Source: an uncultured Rubrobacteraceae bacterium
GTDB taxonomy: Bacteria; Actinomycetota; Rubrobacteria; Rubrobacterales; Rubrobacteraceae
Assembly (NCBI GenBank): GCA_902806075.1
Contig: CADCVG010000044.1
Location: 1 to 38,204, forward strand
DNA length: 38,204 bases
Direction: 5' to 3'
Part shown: piece by piece, positions 1 to 7,731 of the stretch
Position numbering within the stretch: position 1 is the stretch's first letter
Layout of the letters: every line of letters starts with the position of its first letter
The notes under the pieces: model-generated
Seen by the model: only the letters and a program-made list of their open reading frames with translations
What the model was told of the DNA's origin: nothing
Databases searched by the model: none
Program-made: the position numbers and the translations under genes

Positions 1-332
1 TGGGTCGGTTTGTTGTAGTACGGGGCGACCTGTAGGGAGCCGTCCGCGCCCGCCTCCTCGGCCATCCTAGTGTACTTGATCGCCATGTCCGTACTATTAG
101 AGCCGGTCCCCGCGACCACGGGTACCCGCCCACTCGCCACGCGCACCACGGCCTCGATGACGAGCCGGTCCTCCTCCTCGCTCAAGGTCGGGCTCTCGCC
201 GGTGGTACCGCAGGGGATGAGGCCGTTTATGCCCTGCTGTATCTGGAACTCGACTAGGGCTTCGAGAGCCTCTTCGTCCACCTCGCCGTTCCTGAACGGG
301 GTGACGAGGGCCGTAAACGCGCCGCTAAACAT
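1..332 (-). CDS. dapA: 4-hydroxy-tetrahydrodipicolinate synthase, N-terminal part (runs off the window)
   Basis: Only about the first 110 codons are present; the gene continues beyond base 1. The protein starts [13 protein letters not shown] and contains the family motif [12 protein letters not shown], the pyruvate/aspartate-semialdehyde-binding segment of DapA. The enzyme condenses pyruvate with aspartate semialdehyde, the first committed step of lysine and diaminopimelate synthesis, in the cytoplasm. The catalytic Schiff-base lysine lies beyond the window and cannot be checked. The ATG at 332-330 overlaps the lysC stop (327-325) by 8 bp, so the two are almost certainly translationally coupled. 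Other members of the DapA/NanA aldolase family are possible, but position next to aspartokinase supports dapA. Confidence 0.93.
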   Translation of the reverse strand, partial: MFSGAFTALVTPFRNGEVDEEALEALVEFQIQQGINGLIPCGTTGESPTLSEEEDRLVIEAVVRVASGRVPVVAGTGSNSTDMAIKYTRMAEEAGADGSLQVAPYYNKPT

Positions 333-1554
333 CTCTCTCCTCCAGTTCGAAGTCCTCGTGGAGGCGCCGGACCGCCTCCTCTACCCGGGTTGCCGGTATG
401 ATGCACGTCACCTGTATCTCCGAGGTCGAGACCATCCGTATGGGGATCTCCGCCTGCCCCAGGGAGTCGAACATCTTCGCCGCGTAGCCGGGCCTGTTGA
501 GCATCCCCGTGCCCACGACGCTTACCTTGCCCAGCTCCTCCTCGCCCTCGACCTCGCCGCCTAGCGGTTCCGCGACCTCACCCGCTATTCGCCGCGCCTC
601 GGCGAACTCTCCGCGCGAGACCGTAAAGGCAACGTCCGAGGAGCCCTCCTTCGGGGCGCTCTCGACGATGACGTCCACGGAGACGCCGGCCTCCGCGAGC
701 GGGGTAAAGATCCTGCTCATCGTGCCGGGACCGGTCTTTATACCGGTCAGGGTCACGCGCGAGACGTCGAGGTCATGGACGATTCCGGCTATGGTCTCGC
801 GGGTCTCCAGGCGCTCCATGTCTTTGTCCTTCCTGATGATCGTGCCCGGCCCCTCGCCAAAGGAGGAGCGGACGTGTATCTCCACGCCGTAGAGCGCCCC
901 GAGCTCTACAGCCCGCGGGTGCATCACCTTCGCCCCCCGCCACGCCATCTCGGCCATCTCGGCGGAGGAGACCTCGGGGATGCGCCGCGCTTTGGGCACT
1001 ATCCTGGGGTCCGCGGTGTAGATACCCTCGACATCCGTGTAGATTTCGCAGCGGTCCGCGTGGAGCGCCGCCGCCAGAGCTACGGCCGTCGTGTCCGAGC
1101 CGCCGCGCCCGAGCGTCATCACGTCGCCTAGAGCGTTCATGCCCTGGAAGCCCGCGACGATGACTACCTGCCTCTCGGCCAGGAGGCCCCGCATCCTCTC
1201 CGGGTGTATCTCGGAGATGATACCGGAGCCGTAGCGGCCGGTGATCTTCATCCCCGCCTGCGGTCCTGTGAGGGAGGTGGCCGGGATCCCCTGGTCGTGC
1301 AGAGCCATCGCGAGGAGCGCCACCGACTGGCGCTCTCCGGTCGAGAGGAGCTGGTCGATCTCGCGTGGCGACGGCTCGCGGGAGACCTCGCCCGCGAGCG
1401 CCAACAGCCGATCGGTGGTCTTGCCCATCGCCGAGACGACCACGACGAGCCCGAGCCCCCCCTCGTGGCCCCTCTTGACTCTCTCGGCCACGGCCATGAT
1501 GTGCTCCGCCGTCGCCACCGAACTGCCGCCGTACTTCTGGACGACGATTCCCAA
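325..1554 (-). CDS. lysC: Aspartate kinase
   Basis: A 409-residue aspartokinase that phosphorylates aspartate to start the lysine, threonine and methionine pathways. The N-terminus has the kinase motif [10 protein letters not shown], followed by the amino-acid-kinase core ([28 protein letters not shown]). The C-terminal third is a pair of ACT domains (about residues 265-400, for example [14 protein letters not shown]), the usual site of lysine/threonine feedback. Length is normal for the single-function enzyme. The start is a TTG at 1554, with a weak GGGAG about 10 nt upstream; it gives the family's usual N-terminus. A -10-like hexamer TAGAAT (bases 1596-1591) lies about 36 nt upstream. It forms an operon with dapA. 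Confidence 0.96.
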   Translation of the reverse strand: MGIVVQKYGGSSVATAEHIMAVAERVKRGHEGGLGLVVVVSAMGKTTDRLLALAGEVSREPSPREIDQLLSTGERQSVALLAMALHDQGIPATSLTGPQAGMKITGRYGSGIISEIHPERMRGLLAERQVVIVAGFQGMNALGDVMTLGRGGSDTTAVALAAALHADRCEIYTDVEGIYTADPRIVPKARRIPEVSSAEMAEMAWRGAKVMHPRAVELGALYGVEIHVRSSFGEGPGTIIRKDKDMERLETRETIAGIVHDLDVSRVTLTGIKTGPGTMSRIFTPLAEAGVSVDVIVESAPKEGSSDVAFTVSRGEFAEARRIAGEVAEPLGGEVEGEEELGKVSVVGTGMLNRPGYAAKMFDSLGQAEIPIRMVSTSEIQVTCIIPATRVEEAVRRLHEDFELEERDV

Positions 1555-1663
1555 TATCTGTACACGCTCCCGTTCGCTCTCTGAAGACGTATTCTAGCCT
1601 GTCAGCCGGCAGGCTTGCTGGCTCGCGGGACACATTCTCTATACTTGTCTCCCGAGTTGAGGG

Positions 1664-2563
1664 CTACGGCAGCGGCTGGCCGCCGGTGACGCCGAGGGTT
1701 TCGCCGTTGACGTAGCTGGCCTCCTGGGAGGCCAGGAAGACGTAGGCGGGGGCGAGCTCCGCAGGTTGGGCGGGGCGCCCCATCGGGGAGGTACCGCCGA
1801 ACTGGGAGACCGTCTCGCCGGGCATCGAGGCGGGGATGATAGGGGTCCACACCGGGCCTGGGGCCACGGAGTTTGCACGGACGCCGTACTGGATGACCTC
1901 CTGGGCGAGCCCCTTGGTAAACGAGATTATGGCCCCCTTCGTCGTGGAGTAGGGGAGCAGTGTCGGGGAGGGCTGGTAGGCCTGGATGGAGCAGGTATTG
2001 ATGATGCTGGCGCCGGGTTGCATGTGCGGGAGCGCCGCCTGGCACAGCCAGAACATCGCGTAGATGTTGGTCTTGAACGTGCGGTCGAGCAGATCGGTCG
2101 AGATGTCGGCGATCCCGTTGACCGTCATCTGGTGAGCGGCGTTGTTCACGAGGATATCGATCTGACCGAATTCGTCGACGGCCTTCTGGACTATGGCCCG
2201 GCAAACGGTCTCTTCGACAATGTCGCCAGGCATCTTCACAGCCGTCCTGCCGGCCTGCTCGACGGCCTGCGCCGTCTCCCGGGCGTCCGGCTCCTCGGAC
2301 TCGAGGTAGGAGATCAGGACGTCGGCCCCCTCGCGGGCGAACGCCAGAGCTACCGCCCGCCCGATGCCAGAGTCACCGCCGGTGATGATCGCCTTCTTGC
2401 CGGTCAGCTTGCCGCTGCCGCGATAAGTCTCCACGCCGTAGTCGGGTTTGGGCTGCATCTCCGACTCTAGGCCGGGGTGCTGATCCCGCTGATCCTGCTC
2501 AGGGTACTGAGGTTGTTGGTACTGCGTCGTCGGGTCCTGCTGGGTGTGCTGGTCTTGAGCCAT
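1664..2563 (-). CDS. SDR-family oxidoreductase, general-stress type with long N-terminal tail
   Basis: A 299-residue short-chain dehydrogenase/reductase. The first ~45 residues are a hydrophilic Gln/Asp/Pro-rich tail, then the Rossmann fold starts with the cofactor motif TGGDSGIG. NNAAH and the catalytic Ser/Tyr/Lys set (NTCSIQ... YSTTKGA) are present, so it should be active. The TGGDSGIG form and Gln-rich tail are typical of the Bacillus GS39/YhdF/YhxC-like group of NAD(P)-dependent oxidoreductases, often stress-induced; the substrate is unknown. ATG at 2563 has an AAGGA site about 9 nt upstream. It is on the same strand as lysC but separated by about 110 bp containing a short inverted repeat, so it is probably a separate unit. 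Confidence 0.93.
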   Translation of the reverse strand: MAQDQHTQQDPTTQYQQPQYPEQDQRDQHPGLESEMQPKPDYGVETYRGSGKLTGKKAIITGGDSGIGRAVALAFAREGADVLISYLESEEPDARETAQAVEQAGRTAVKMPGDIVEETVCRAIVQKAVDEFGQIDILVNNAAHQMTVNGIADISTDLLDRTFKTNIYAMFWLCQAALPHMQPGASIINTCSIQAYQPSPTLLPYSTTKGAIISFTKGLAQEVIQYGVRANSVAPGPVWTPIIPASMPGETVSQFGGTSPMGRPAQPAELAPAYVFLASQEASYVNGETLGVTGGQPLP

Positions 2564-2809
2564 TACGATAGTCCTTTCCGTTTTTTCGAGATCCGGAGGA
2601 GCCGGATCCGCATACCGCCCGCGGGACCGCGAACCGGCGAGGTGTTCCTACCCGGATTGGGAGGCCCGCTACTCTTCGGGTTCGGGTGTCCGCCTTACAC
2701 ACTTCGAGCCATTTCTGGTGCGCGGCGACCTGCGCTCGCTCATACCCGCCGGTCCCCCGATATACTCGTCGGGTAGCAAGGTAATCGCGGCGAGGCAGGG
2801 AGGCACGTT

Positions 2810-3325
2810 TTGACCGACCAGAGGCAGCAGGACAACCAGATAACACAGGACGTCTTCGAGGGGTACGGGGAGGACCCCCAGACGCTCTCCTCGTACGCGG
2901 TGTTGGTCGGGGTTTTCAACCTGATCCTTGCCGCCTTTCTCCTCCTTACCAGGCGCGCGGGCCGCAGCCTGCCGGAGCGGATAGAAGCGAAGGACATCGC
3001 GCTGCTCGGGGTGGCGACCCACAAGCTGAGTAACACGCTGGCGAATGACGCGGTCGCGATGCCCCTGCGCGCCCCGTTCACCGAGATCCAGGAGAAGCAG
3101 AGCCCCAAGATGGTCGACGAGGAGCCCCGGGGCAGGGGCCTGCGGAGGTCTGTGGGAGAGCTCGTGACCTGCAAGTTCTGCCTCGGGATGTGGATGGCGT
3201 CCTTCTTTACTTACGGGCTCGTACTCGCCCCGCGCGTAACCCGGCTCATAGCCAGCATCCTCGCCGTCGTCACCCTCTCCGACCACCTCCACCAGACCTA
3301 CAAAGCCCTCACGAACAGGGCCTGA
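2810..3325 (+). CDS. DUF1360 family membrane protein
   Basis: A 171-residue protein of the DUF1360 family, function unknown. Family marks are the segment DIALLGVATHKLSNTLAND, the cysteine-containing TCKFCLGMW and the C-terminal helix with SDHLHQ. One hydrophobic helix lies near residues 29-47 and another near 132-165, so it is likely membrane-bound. The first 25 residues are polar. The start is a TTG at 2810, chosen for the GGGAGG about 6 nt upstream. It is transcribed divergently from the SDR gene at 2563. Confidence 0.85.
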   Translation: MTDQRQQDNQITQDVFEGYGEDPQTLSSYAVLVGVFNLILAAFLLLTRRAGRSLPERIEAKDIALLGVATHKLSNTLANDAVAMPLRAPFTEIQEKQSPKMVDEEPRGRGLRRSVGELVTCKFCLGMWMASFFTYGLVLAPRVTRLIASILAVVTLSDHLHQTYKALTNRA

Positions 3326-3598
3326 AGCCACCCGATCCAACCGGGGAGCGGCGAGCTTCACGCATCACCATACCGCGGAGTGAAGAGGAAGACGTAAAGT
3401 TCACCGGGATTTTACCCTGATAAAACATAGCTTTTCATGCCTGCTGTTACCTTGATGGTGCCAGGTTCGCGAGCGGCGCGCGAGGCGCAGAGGAGAGGCA
3501 ATACAAGGCGCGGGTGTGACGCTGGATCTAAGCAAACTCTAGCCCCGGCTGCCTGCGAGTGTCGCGCCCACGGTAGGCTGATCCGGGGGTCTGGAGAT
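3326..3598. other. Gap without a recognised gene
   Basis: About 270 bp between the DUF1360 gene and the MFS remnant. No ORF with family resemblance, no clear terminator. It may contain further decayed sequence of the transporter region. Confidence 0.5.
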
Positions 3599-4063
3599 CT
3601 ACTCTAGCACCTTGCCTTTGGTCTCCTCGCCGAGGAACAACACGTCGAGCGCGATGACGAGCAGCACGGCGGCGAACATTACGAAGACGGACGAGGCTCC
3701 GAAACCCTACGCCTCGAGCATTACCCCGACGAGGTAGGGACCCACGATCCCCCGATGCACCCGACCCCTGCGGCCCAGCTGGCGCCAGAACCACGCACAC
3801 CCGTCAGGTAGAGCTCCGGTGTGTAGCCGTAGAGGACCCCCCAGGCCCCAAGGTTGAAGAAAGACCCCTAGAGGATCAGCTCCGCCCCCAGCCCCCGCAG
3901 CCCGAAAGCGAGGGCCGCGGCGGCGGAACCGAGAAGATAGGCGACTAGGGTAGGCTTGCGGCCCCACCTCTCGACGAGGTAGGCGGCGGAGAAGTAGCCG
4001 GGGATCTGGACGAGCTGGTCGAGGTTATCGAAGATTCCGAGCAGGCGAGCGCAGCCCGCTAGA
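3599..4063 (-). pseudogene. Decayed MFS transporter (C-terminal remnant)
   Basis: Read on the minus strand, this stretch encodes recognisable C-terminal pieces of a sugar/metabolite porter of the major facilitator superfamily, in more than one frame. One frame gives GYFSAAYLVERWGRKPTLVA (the transporter-type WGRKPT loop), then an internal TAG, then YGYTPELYLTGVRGSG. After a frameshift come IVGPYLVGVMLEA, another TAG, and a tail ending GEETKGKVLE with a final TAG at 3601-3599. GEETKG is a common end motif in this family. No N-terminal half is visible upstream. With two stops, one frameshift and a missing front, this is a dead gene. Confidence 0.8.
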
Positions 4064-4147
4064 AAATCCGCGTCGCTTTGAACACTTGCGGATATAGGGC
4101 CGTAACCCTCTTTAGACCTTTGTGGAAACTACCAAGAGGAGCAAGGT

Positions 4148-5149
4148 TTGAAGAGATCAAGCGCCATTTCAGCCGCGTTGCCGTTGAAGGAGACGGTTCG
4201 AATGATGCTGCTAGCCGGGGCGATGCTTGGGCTTTTGGTTATGGGATCGCAGAACGCCGGGGCACAGTCCGGTGAACTCGTATACGGGCTTAACGATGCC
4301 GGGGAGCTTATAGGCTTCGATCCGGCTAACCCCGCGCAGGTGAATAGCCGTGTCGCCATTTCCGGTGACGCTGCGGGCGACGCCATACTCGGTATGGACT
4401 TCCGCCCAGAGACCGACGAACTCTACGCGGCGGGCGCGTCGAGCACGATCTACACCATAGACCCCACGAGTGGTGTGGCGACAGCCGAGGGACAGGCCGA
4501 TCCCGCCATAGAAGGCTCCCTTGTCGGATTCGACTTCAACCCGACCGCTGACGCCATACGTATAGTCACGGACGCGGGGCAGAACCTCCGCTTGACCAAC
4601 CTCAACGAGGGGATTTCGACCACCGTTGACGGCGAGCTTGCCTACGCCGAGGACGACGAGAACACTGGGGGCCAGCCGAGTGTTGTGGGGGCCGGGTACA
4701 CTAACAACGTCCCCGACGCCGAGGACACGATGCTCTTCGACATAGACCTCACCACGGGGAGCCTCCTCCAACAAGACGCCAACCCCGGCAGCCTTACCAC
4801 CATCGGGCCTCTCGGCATCGAGTTCACCGGGAACGTCGGCTTCGACATAGCCGCTCCCAACGACAATGCATACGCTGTGCTCCAGCCGGGCGAGGGACAG
4901 CCCTCGAGCCTGTACCAGATAGACCTCGACTCTGGTGCGGCGACCGAGATCGGCGCGATCGGTGCCGGAGAAGCCGTCGGCGGCTTCGCCATCCCAACCT
5001 CGGACATGTCCAGCATGGAAACCACCATGGAGAACGTCCCCAAGACGGGCGGGTTCTCTCCGCTCGCCGTCATCGGCGCGGCCCTCGCGGCGGCTGCCAT
5101 AGTGGGCGGAGCCATCGCACTTAGGACGCTCAGACACCGGGCCTCCTGA
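4148..5149 (+). CDS. Secreted DUF4394 protein with sortase-like VPKTG C-terminus
   Basis: A 333-residue exported protein. A signal peptide covers about residues 1-40 (hydrophobic stretch MMLLAGAMLGLLVMG, then AGAQSG). The body is a DUF4394 domain, a beta-propeller-like repeat fold: blocks such as LVYGLNDAGELIGFD, ILGMDFRPETDELYA and LVGFDFNPTADAIRIV. Function is unknown. The C-terminus looks like a cell-wall sorting signal: VPKTG at residues 297-301, a hydrophobic helix, and a basic end (RTLRHRAS). The TTG start at 4148 has AGGAG about 6 nt upstream. A strong terminator follows, so it is probably monocistronic, although a sigma/anti-sigma pair starts 89 bp later. Confidence 0.85.
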   Translation: MKRSSAISAALPLKETVRMMLLAGAMLGLLVMGSQNAGAQSGELVYGLNDAGELIGFDPANPAQVNSRVAISGDAAGDAILGMDFRPETDELYAAGASSTIYTIDPTSGVATAEGQADPAIEGSLVGFDFNPTADAIRIVTDAGQNLRLTNLNEGISTTVDGELAYAEDDENTGGQPSVVGAGYTNNVPDAEDTMLFDIDLTTGSLLQQDANPGSLTTIGPLGIEFTGNVGFDIAAPNDNAYAVLQPGEGQPSSLYQIDLDSGAATEIGAIGAGEAVGGFAIPTSDMSSMETTMENVPKTGGFSPLAVIGAALAAAAIVGGAIALRTLRHRAS

Positions 5150-5174
5150 AAACTTCTGAAGTGAAAGGCTTTTC

Positions 5175-5206
5175 GGGACGGGCCGCGAGGCCCGTCCCTC
5201 CTTTTA
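5175..5206 (+). terminator. Rho-independent terminator after the DUF4394 gene
   Basis: A perfect 10-bp stem (GGGACGGGCC / GGCCCGTCCC) with a GCGA loop is followed by TCCTTTT. It starts 26 bp after the DUF4394 stop codon and separates that gene from the sigma-factor gene. Confidence 0.9.
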
Positions 5207-5238
5207 GGTGGGCCGAGGCATCGGTTAATATAAGATGA

Positions 5239-5829
5239 GTGGGAGAAAATTCGGAACAAAGAACACCACATGGCCGAACCTTTCTGGAGAGGCTCCGGTC
5301 TCGATCGCACCGCCGGGAGGAAGAGGCCGCGCTCCGCGAAGCCTACGACGATCACGCTGGCGAGCTTTTCAGTTTCGCGCTCCGCTCCCTCCGCGACCGG
5401 GGGCTTGCGGAGGAGGTTGTTCAGGAGGCCTTCGTGAAGGCGTGGCGCTCGCGGGAGAAGTTCGACGAGGGCCGAAGCTCTCTGAGAACCTGGCTCTTCG
5501 CCATTACCCGTAACCTCATAATAGACGCCGTGAGGGCGAGAAACAGCCGTCCCGCCGCTGCGAAGTTGCCGGAGAACCGGAGAGAGACTGAGGCCGCTGA
5601 GGATCATTCCGAGGCGGCGCTGCGAGTGATGCTCGTCTCCGAAGCCCTCGAATCGCTCAGCGAGGATCACAGGTTCGTCATCAACGAGATCTATTACCGG
5701 GGCCGGAAATATTCCGAGGTAGCCGAGGAGATCGGGGTTCCCCCGGGCACGCTTCGCAGTCGCGTGTACTATGCGTTAAAGTCTCTGCGCCTCGTTCTGG
5801 AAGAGATGGGTTGGTCGGATGAGAGATGA
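5239..5829 (+). CDS. ECF-type RNA polymerase sigma factor
   Basis: A 196-residue extracytoplasmic-function sigma-70 factor. Region 2 spans about residues 35-100 (AYDDHAGELFSFALRSL, AEEVVQEAFVKAW, TWLFAITRNLIID). Region 4 spans about 135-188 (LESLSEDHRFVI, YSEVAEEIGVPPGTLRSRVY, the helix-turn-helix that reads the -35 element). The start is a GTG at 5239. There is no Shine-Dalgarno site, but TAATAT at 5226-5231 lies 7 nt before it, which suggests a leaderless mRNA. The next gene overlaps by 11 bp and encodes a zinc-finger anti-sigma factor, so the pair forms a membrane-signal switch. Targets are unknown; the secreted DUF4394 protein just upstream is a guess. Confidence 0.92.
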   Translation: MGENSEQRTPHGRTFLERLRSRSHRREEEAALREAYDDHAGELFSFALRSLRDRGLAEEVVQEAFVKAWRSREKFDEGRSSLRTWLFAITRNLIIDAVRARNSRPAAAKLPENRRETEAAEDHSEAALRVMLVSEALESLSEDHRFVINEIYYRGRKYSEVAEEIGVPPGTLRSRVYYALKSLRLVLEEMGWSDER

Positions 5830-6508
5830 CAACTGCCGACAGTGGCGCGAACTACTCGGCGCGTACCTTCTCGGGCAACTCGAACCCAAAGAGAAGGCCG
5901 AACTCGAGAGCCACCTCGAAGGCTGCTCGGAGTGCCGGGCCGAGGAGGCCGAGCTTCGCTCCGTAGCCGAGCTTTTCGGCGAGACAGGGAGCCATCCCGG
6001 CCTCGAAGAGGGCTTGGATCCCCCGCCCGAGCTTAAAGAGAAAGTCGTGGAGAGAACCTTCGGTCGCCCTCGTCATGTCCCGCCCGCAGTCGCTTCGGCG
6101 GCGGCCGCGCTGCTCGTCGTCGTGATCGGGGCGGCCGCGTTGTTCGTCGGCCTCCCGAACTCGGACGGCCCCCCCGGCCTCGGCGACGAGGAGCCTATCT
6201 CCTTCGGATCACTCCCGCAAGGCATAACGATAGAAACCTCAGTCGTAGCCCACACATGGGGGACGGAACTCCTTATAGAGGCCGAGGGATTCGAAACTGG
6301 AGAGGTGTACACCGTTTCCGTTGAGCGGGAAGACGGCACCTCGGTTCCGACCGGGACGTTCATCGGAGTGGGAGAGGAAGAAATCGACTGCGCCCTCAAC
6401 GCAGCGGTGCTTCGCCAGAACGCCACCGCCATCGTCATAACCGACTCTGAGGGGGATCAAGTCCTCCGCTCGAACCTCGAGCGCCGTTCCCCGAGCCTTT
6501 ACACGTAA
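5819..6508 (+). CDS. Transmembrane anti-sigma factor with zf-HC2 domain
   Basis: A 229-residue single-pass membrane protein. The cytoplasmic N-terminus holds a ZAS/zf-HC2 anti-sigma domain: His32, Cys36 and Cys39 in SHLEGCSECR form the HxxxCxxC zinc motif that usually clamps an ECF sigma factor. A transmembrane helix lies at about 88-111, and residues ~120-229 form an extracytoplasmic domain resembling the RskA C-terminal type (VAHTWGTELLIEAEGFETGE). The ATG at 5819 lies inside the end of the sigma-factor gene, so translation is coupled. By family analogy the outer domain is cut in response to a signal and sigma is released; the signal is unknown. Confidence 0.9.
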   Translation: MRDDNCRQWRELLGAYLLGQLEPKEKAELESHLEGCSECRAEEAELRSVAELFGETGSHPGLEEGLDPPPELKEKVVERTFGRPRHVPPAVASAAAALLVVVIGAAALFVGLPNSDGPPGLGDEEPISFGSLPQGITIETSVVAHTWGTELLIEAEGFETGEVYTVSVEREDGTSVPTGTFIGVGEEEIDCALNAAVLRQNATAIVITDSEGDQVLRSNLERRSPSLYT

Positions 6509-6603
6509 TCCGGTTCGGCCCTGCGCCAGATAGCGGGCGAGGGCAGACGCATAAGCGGAGGTATGTATCTAATGTAATCTACCATCTCCCCTATTTCGTA
6601 CAC

Positions 6604-6660
6604 AACCCGAGTTGTTCCCTACAAGCACTGAACACTGAATTGTAGGGGGAAACTCGGGTT
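6604..6660 (+). repeat. Long imperfect inverted repeat / hairpin
   Basis: Two 21-bp arms, 6604-6624 and 6640-6660, match at 18 of 21 positions when one is reverse-complemented. Two of the three mismatches would be G-U pairs in RNA. The 15-nt loop contains the tandem repeat CACTGAA CACTGAA. No T-tract follows. It sits exactly where the N-terminal part of the following DsbA-like gene is missing, so it could be a small mobile-element remnant or a regulatory hairpin. Confidence 0.8.
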
Positions 6661-6701
6661 ACATACACGGCTCTGAGGTCGAGAAGGCGGAGGACGACGG
6701 G

Positions 6702-7208
6702 GTGATAGAGGTAGAGCGGGTGCCCTACGAGCTCAGGCCGGCTCCGAAGACGCTGCCCGAGCCGCGCGGGGAGTACATTCGGGATCACTGGCGCGACCAC
6801 GTCTACGGACTCGCTATCAACCATGAGGTCGAGATCCACGTCCCCTGCTACCAGCCCCGCTCGACGCTGGCGCTTACACTACACGGCTATGCCGAGGATC
6901 AGGGCCGGGGTCACGCGTACCGCGGCGCCGCCCACCGGGCGTTCTTTATAGAGGGGCTGAACCTCGGCGACGAAGGGGTGCTGCGCGAAACGGCGCAAGA
7001 GGCGGGACTCGACGCTGACGAGGCGATCACGGCGGCCTGGGAGATGGAGAGGATCCTGGAACTGCGCGCGATGCGTGAGGAGGCCGACCGCATCGGCGTA
7101 CCCGGCGTGCCGACCGTTGCCACCGCAGAGGAGGTACTCCACTACGGCGCCGCCTCACCGGGCAAGATCCGCGAGCTGCTCGCCCGCCAGAGGGAGATCG
7201 TCGGCTAG
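6702..7208 (+). pseudogene. DsbA-family thiol oxidoreductase lacking its active-site N-terminus
   Basis: The 168-residue reading frame matches the helical and C-terminal parts of FrnE-like DsbA-family proteins: VERVPYELRPAPKTLPEP, the HRAFFIEGLNLGDEGVL helix region, the cis-Pro loop IGVPGVPT, and an end like LLARQRE. Family members are about 210-220 residues and begin with a thioredoxin strand plus a CxxC (or CPxC) active site. Here the frame is recognisable upstream only to about base 6669 (EVEKAEDDG) and then runs into the inverted repeat at 6640-6660, with a stop before it. There is no Cys in the remaining protein at the active-site position. GTG 6702 is the first start, with no clear ribosome site. 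I call it a 5'-truncated pseudogene, though a stable fragment cannot be excluded. Confidence 0.7.
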
Positions 7209-7654
7209 AGAGGTTGCGGAGCCCATCCGGGACGTTCGGGAGTCCAGATCGGGGTCATCCCGAACCAGGCGTACCGGATGCCCGCCGCGTTCGCCCGTCC
7301 GAGCCAGGAGCCGTCCGCTTCGAGGCGAAGCTCGTCCACCAGGAACGAGAGGGGTCCAGCGTAGATCAGGGCTACGTGCCCCTCGCGCTGCTCCAGTCGA
7401 AAAGGGAACCTCGGCCCGAGAGGCAGGCCGCGGAGTCGCGGCGGTGCGGGCAGGACATAGGTCTCCCCCCGGCCGTTCCTCACGCGCTTCCACACGAAGG
7501 GCATCGGTAACGGACCACTCAGACGCTCGACGTTCCAGTCGCCCTGGAGGTTTGCTACGATGCTGGGCAGTCCTCCCCGTGCCGCGTCGAGGGCGCCCGC
7601 CCGCTCCCACCGCTCCTCGTAGTCCTTTGAATTACCTCGCAGCCTGTTCTTCAC
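7205..7654 (-). CDS. Hypothetical protein
   Basis: A 149-residue protein I do not recognise. It has no signal peptide and no transmembrane helix. The composition is rich in Arg, Gly, Pro and Trp, with segments such as NLQGDWNVERLSGPLPMPFV and LVDELRLEADGSWLGRANAAG that look like beta strands of a small barrel; a lipocalin-like fold is only a guess. The GTG start at 7654 has GAGGG about 8 nt upstream. It is convergent with the DsbA-like fragment (4-bp overlap of the two stops) and lies on the same strand as the glycosyltransferase, 77 bp upstream of it in coordinates. Codon use matches its neighbours, which supports a real gene. Confidence 0.65.
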   Translation of the reverse strand: MKNRLRGNSKDYEERWERAGALDAARGGLPSIVANLQGDWNVERLSGPLPMPFVWKRVRNGRGETYVLPAPPRLRGLPLGPRFPFRLEQREGHVALIYAGPLSFLVDELRLEADGSWLGRANAAGIRYAWFGMTPIWTPERPGWAPQPL

Positions 7655-7731
7655 AACGCACCCTCTGTCTTGCCGCTGATAGTATCCGATCCAGCCTAGG
7701 ACTTCCCTCTCCTGCTCTTGCGCCCCATCGC

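Noticed and set aside
773-1633. Long antisense and shifted frames over lysC, mutL, the M2 peptidase and similar genes
   Set aside because: Typical shadow frames of GC-rich genes with Arg/Pro-rich nonsense proteins and no family resemblance.
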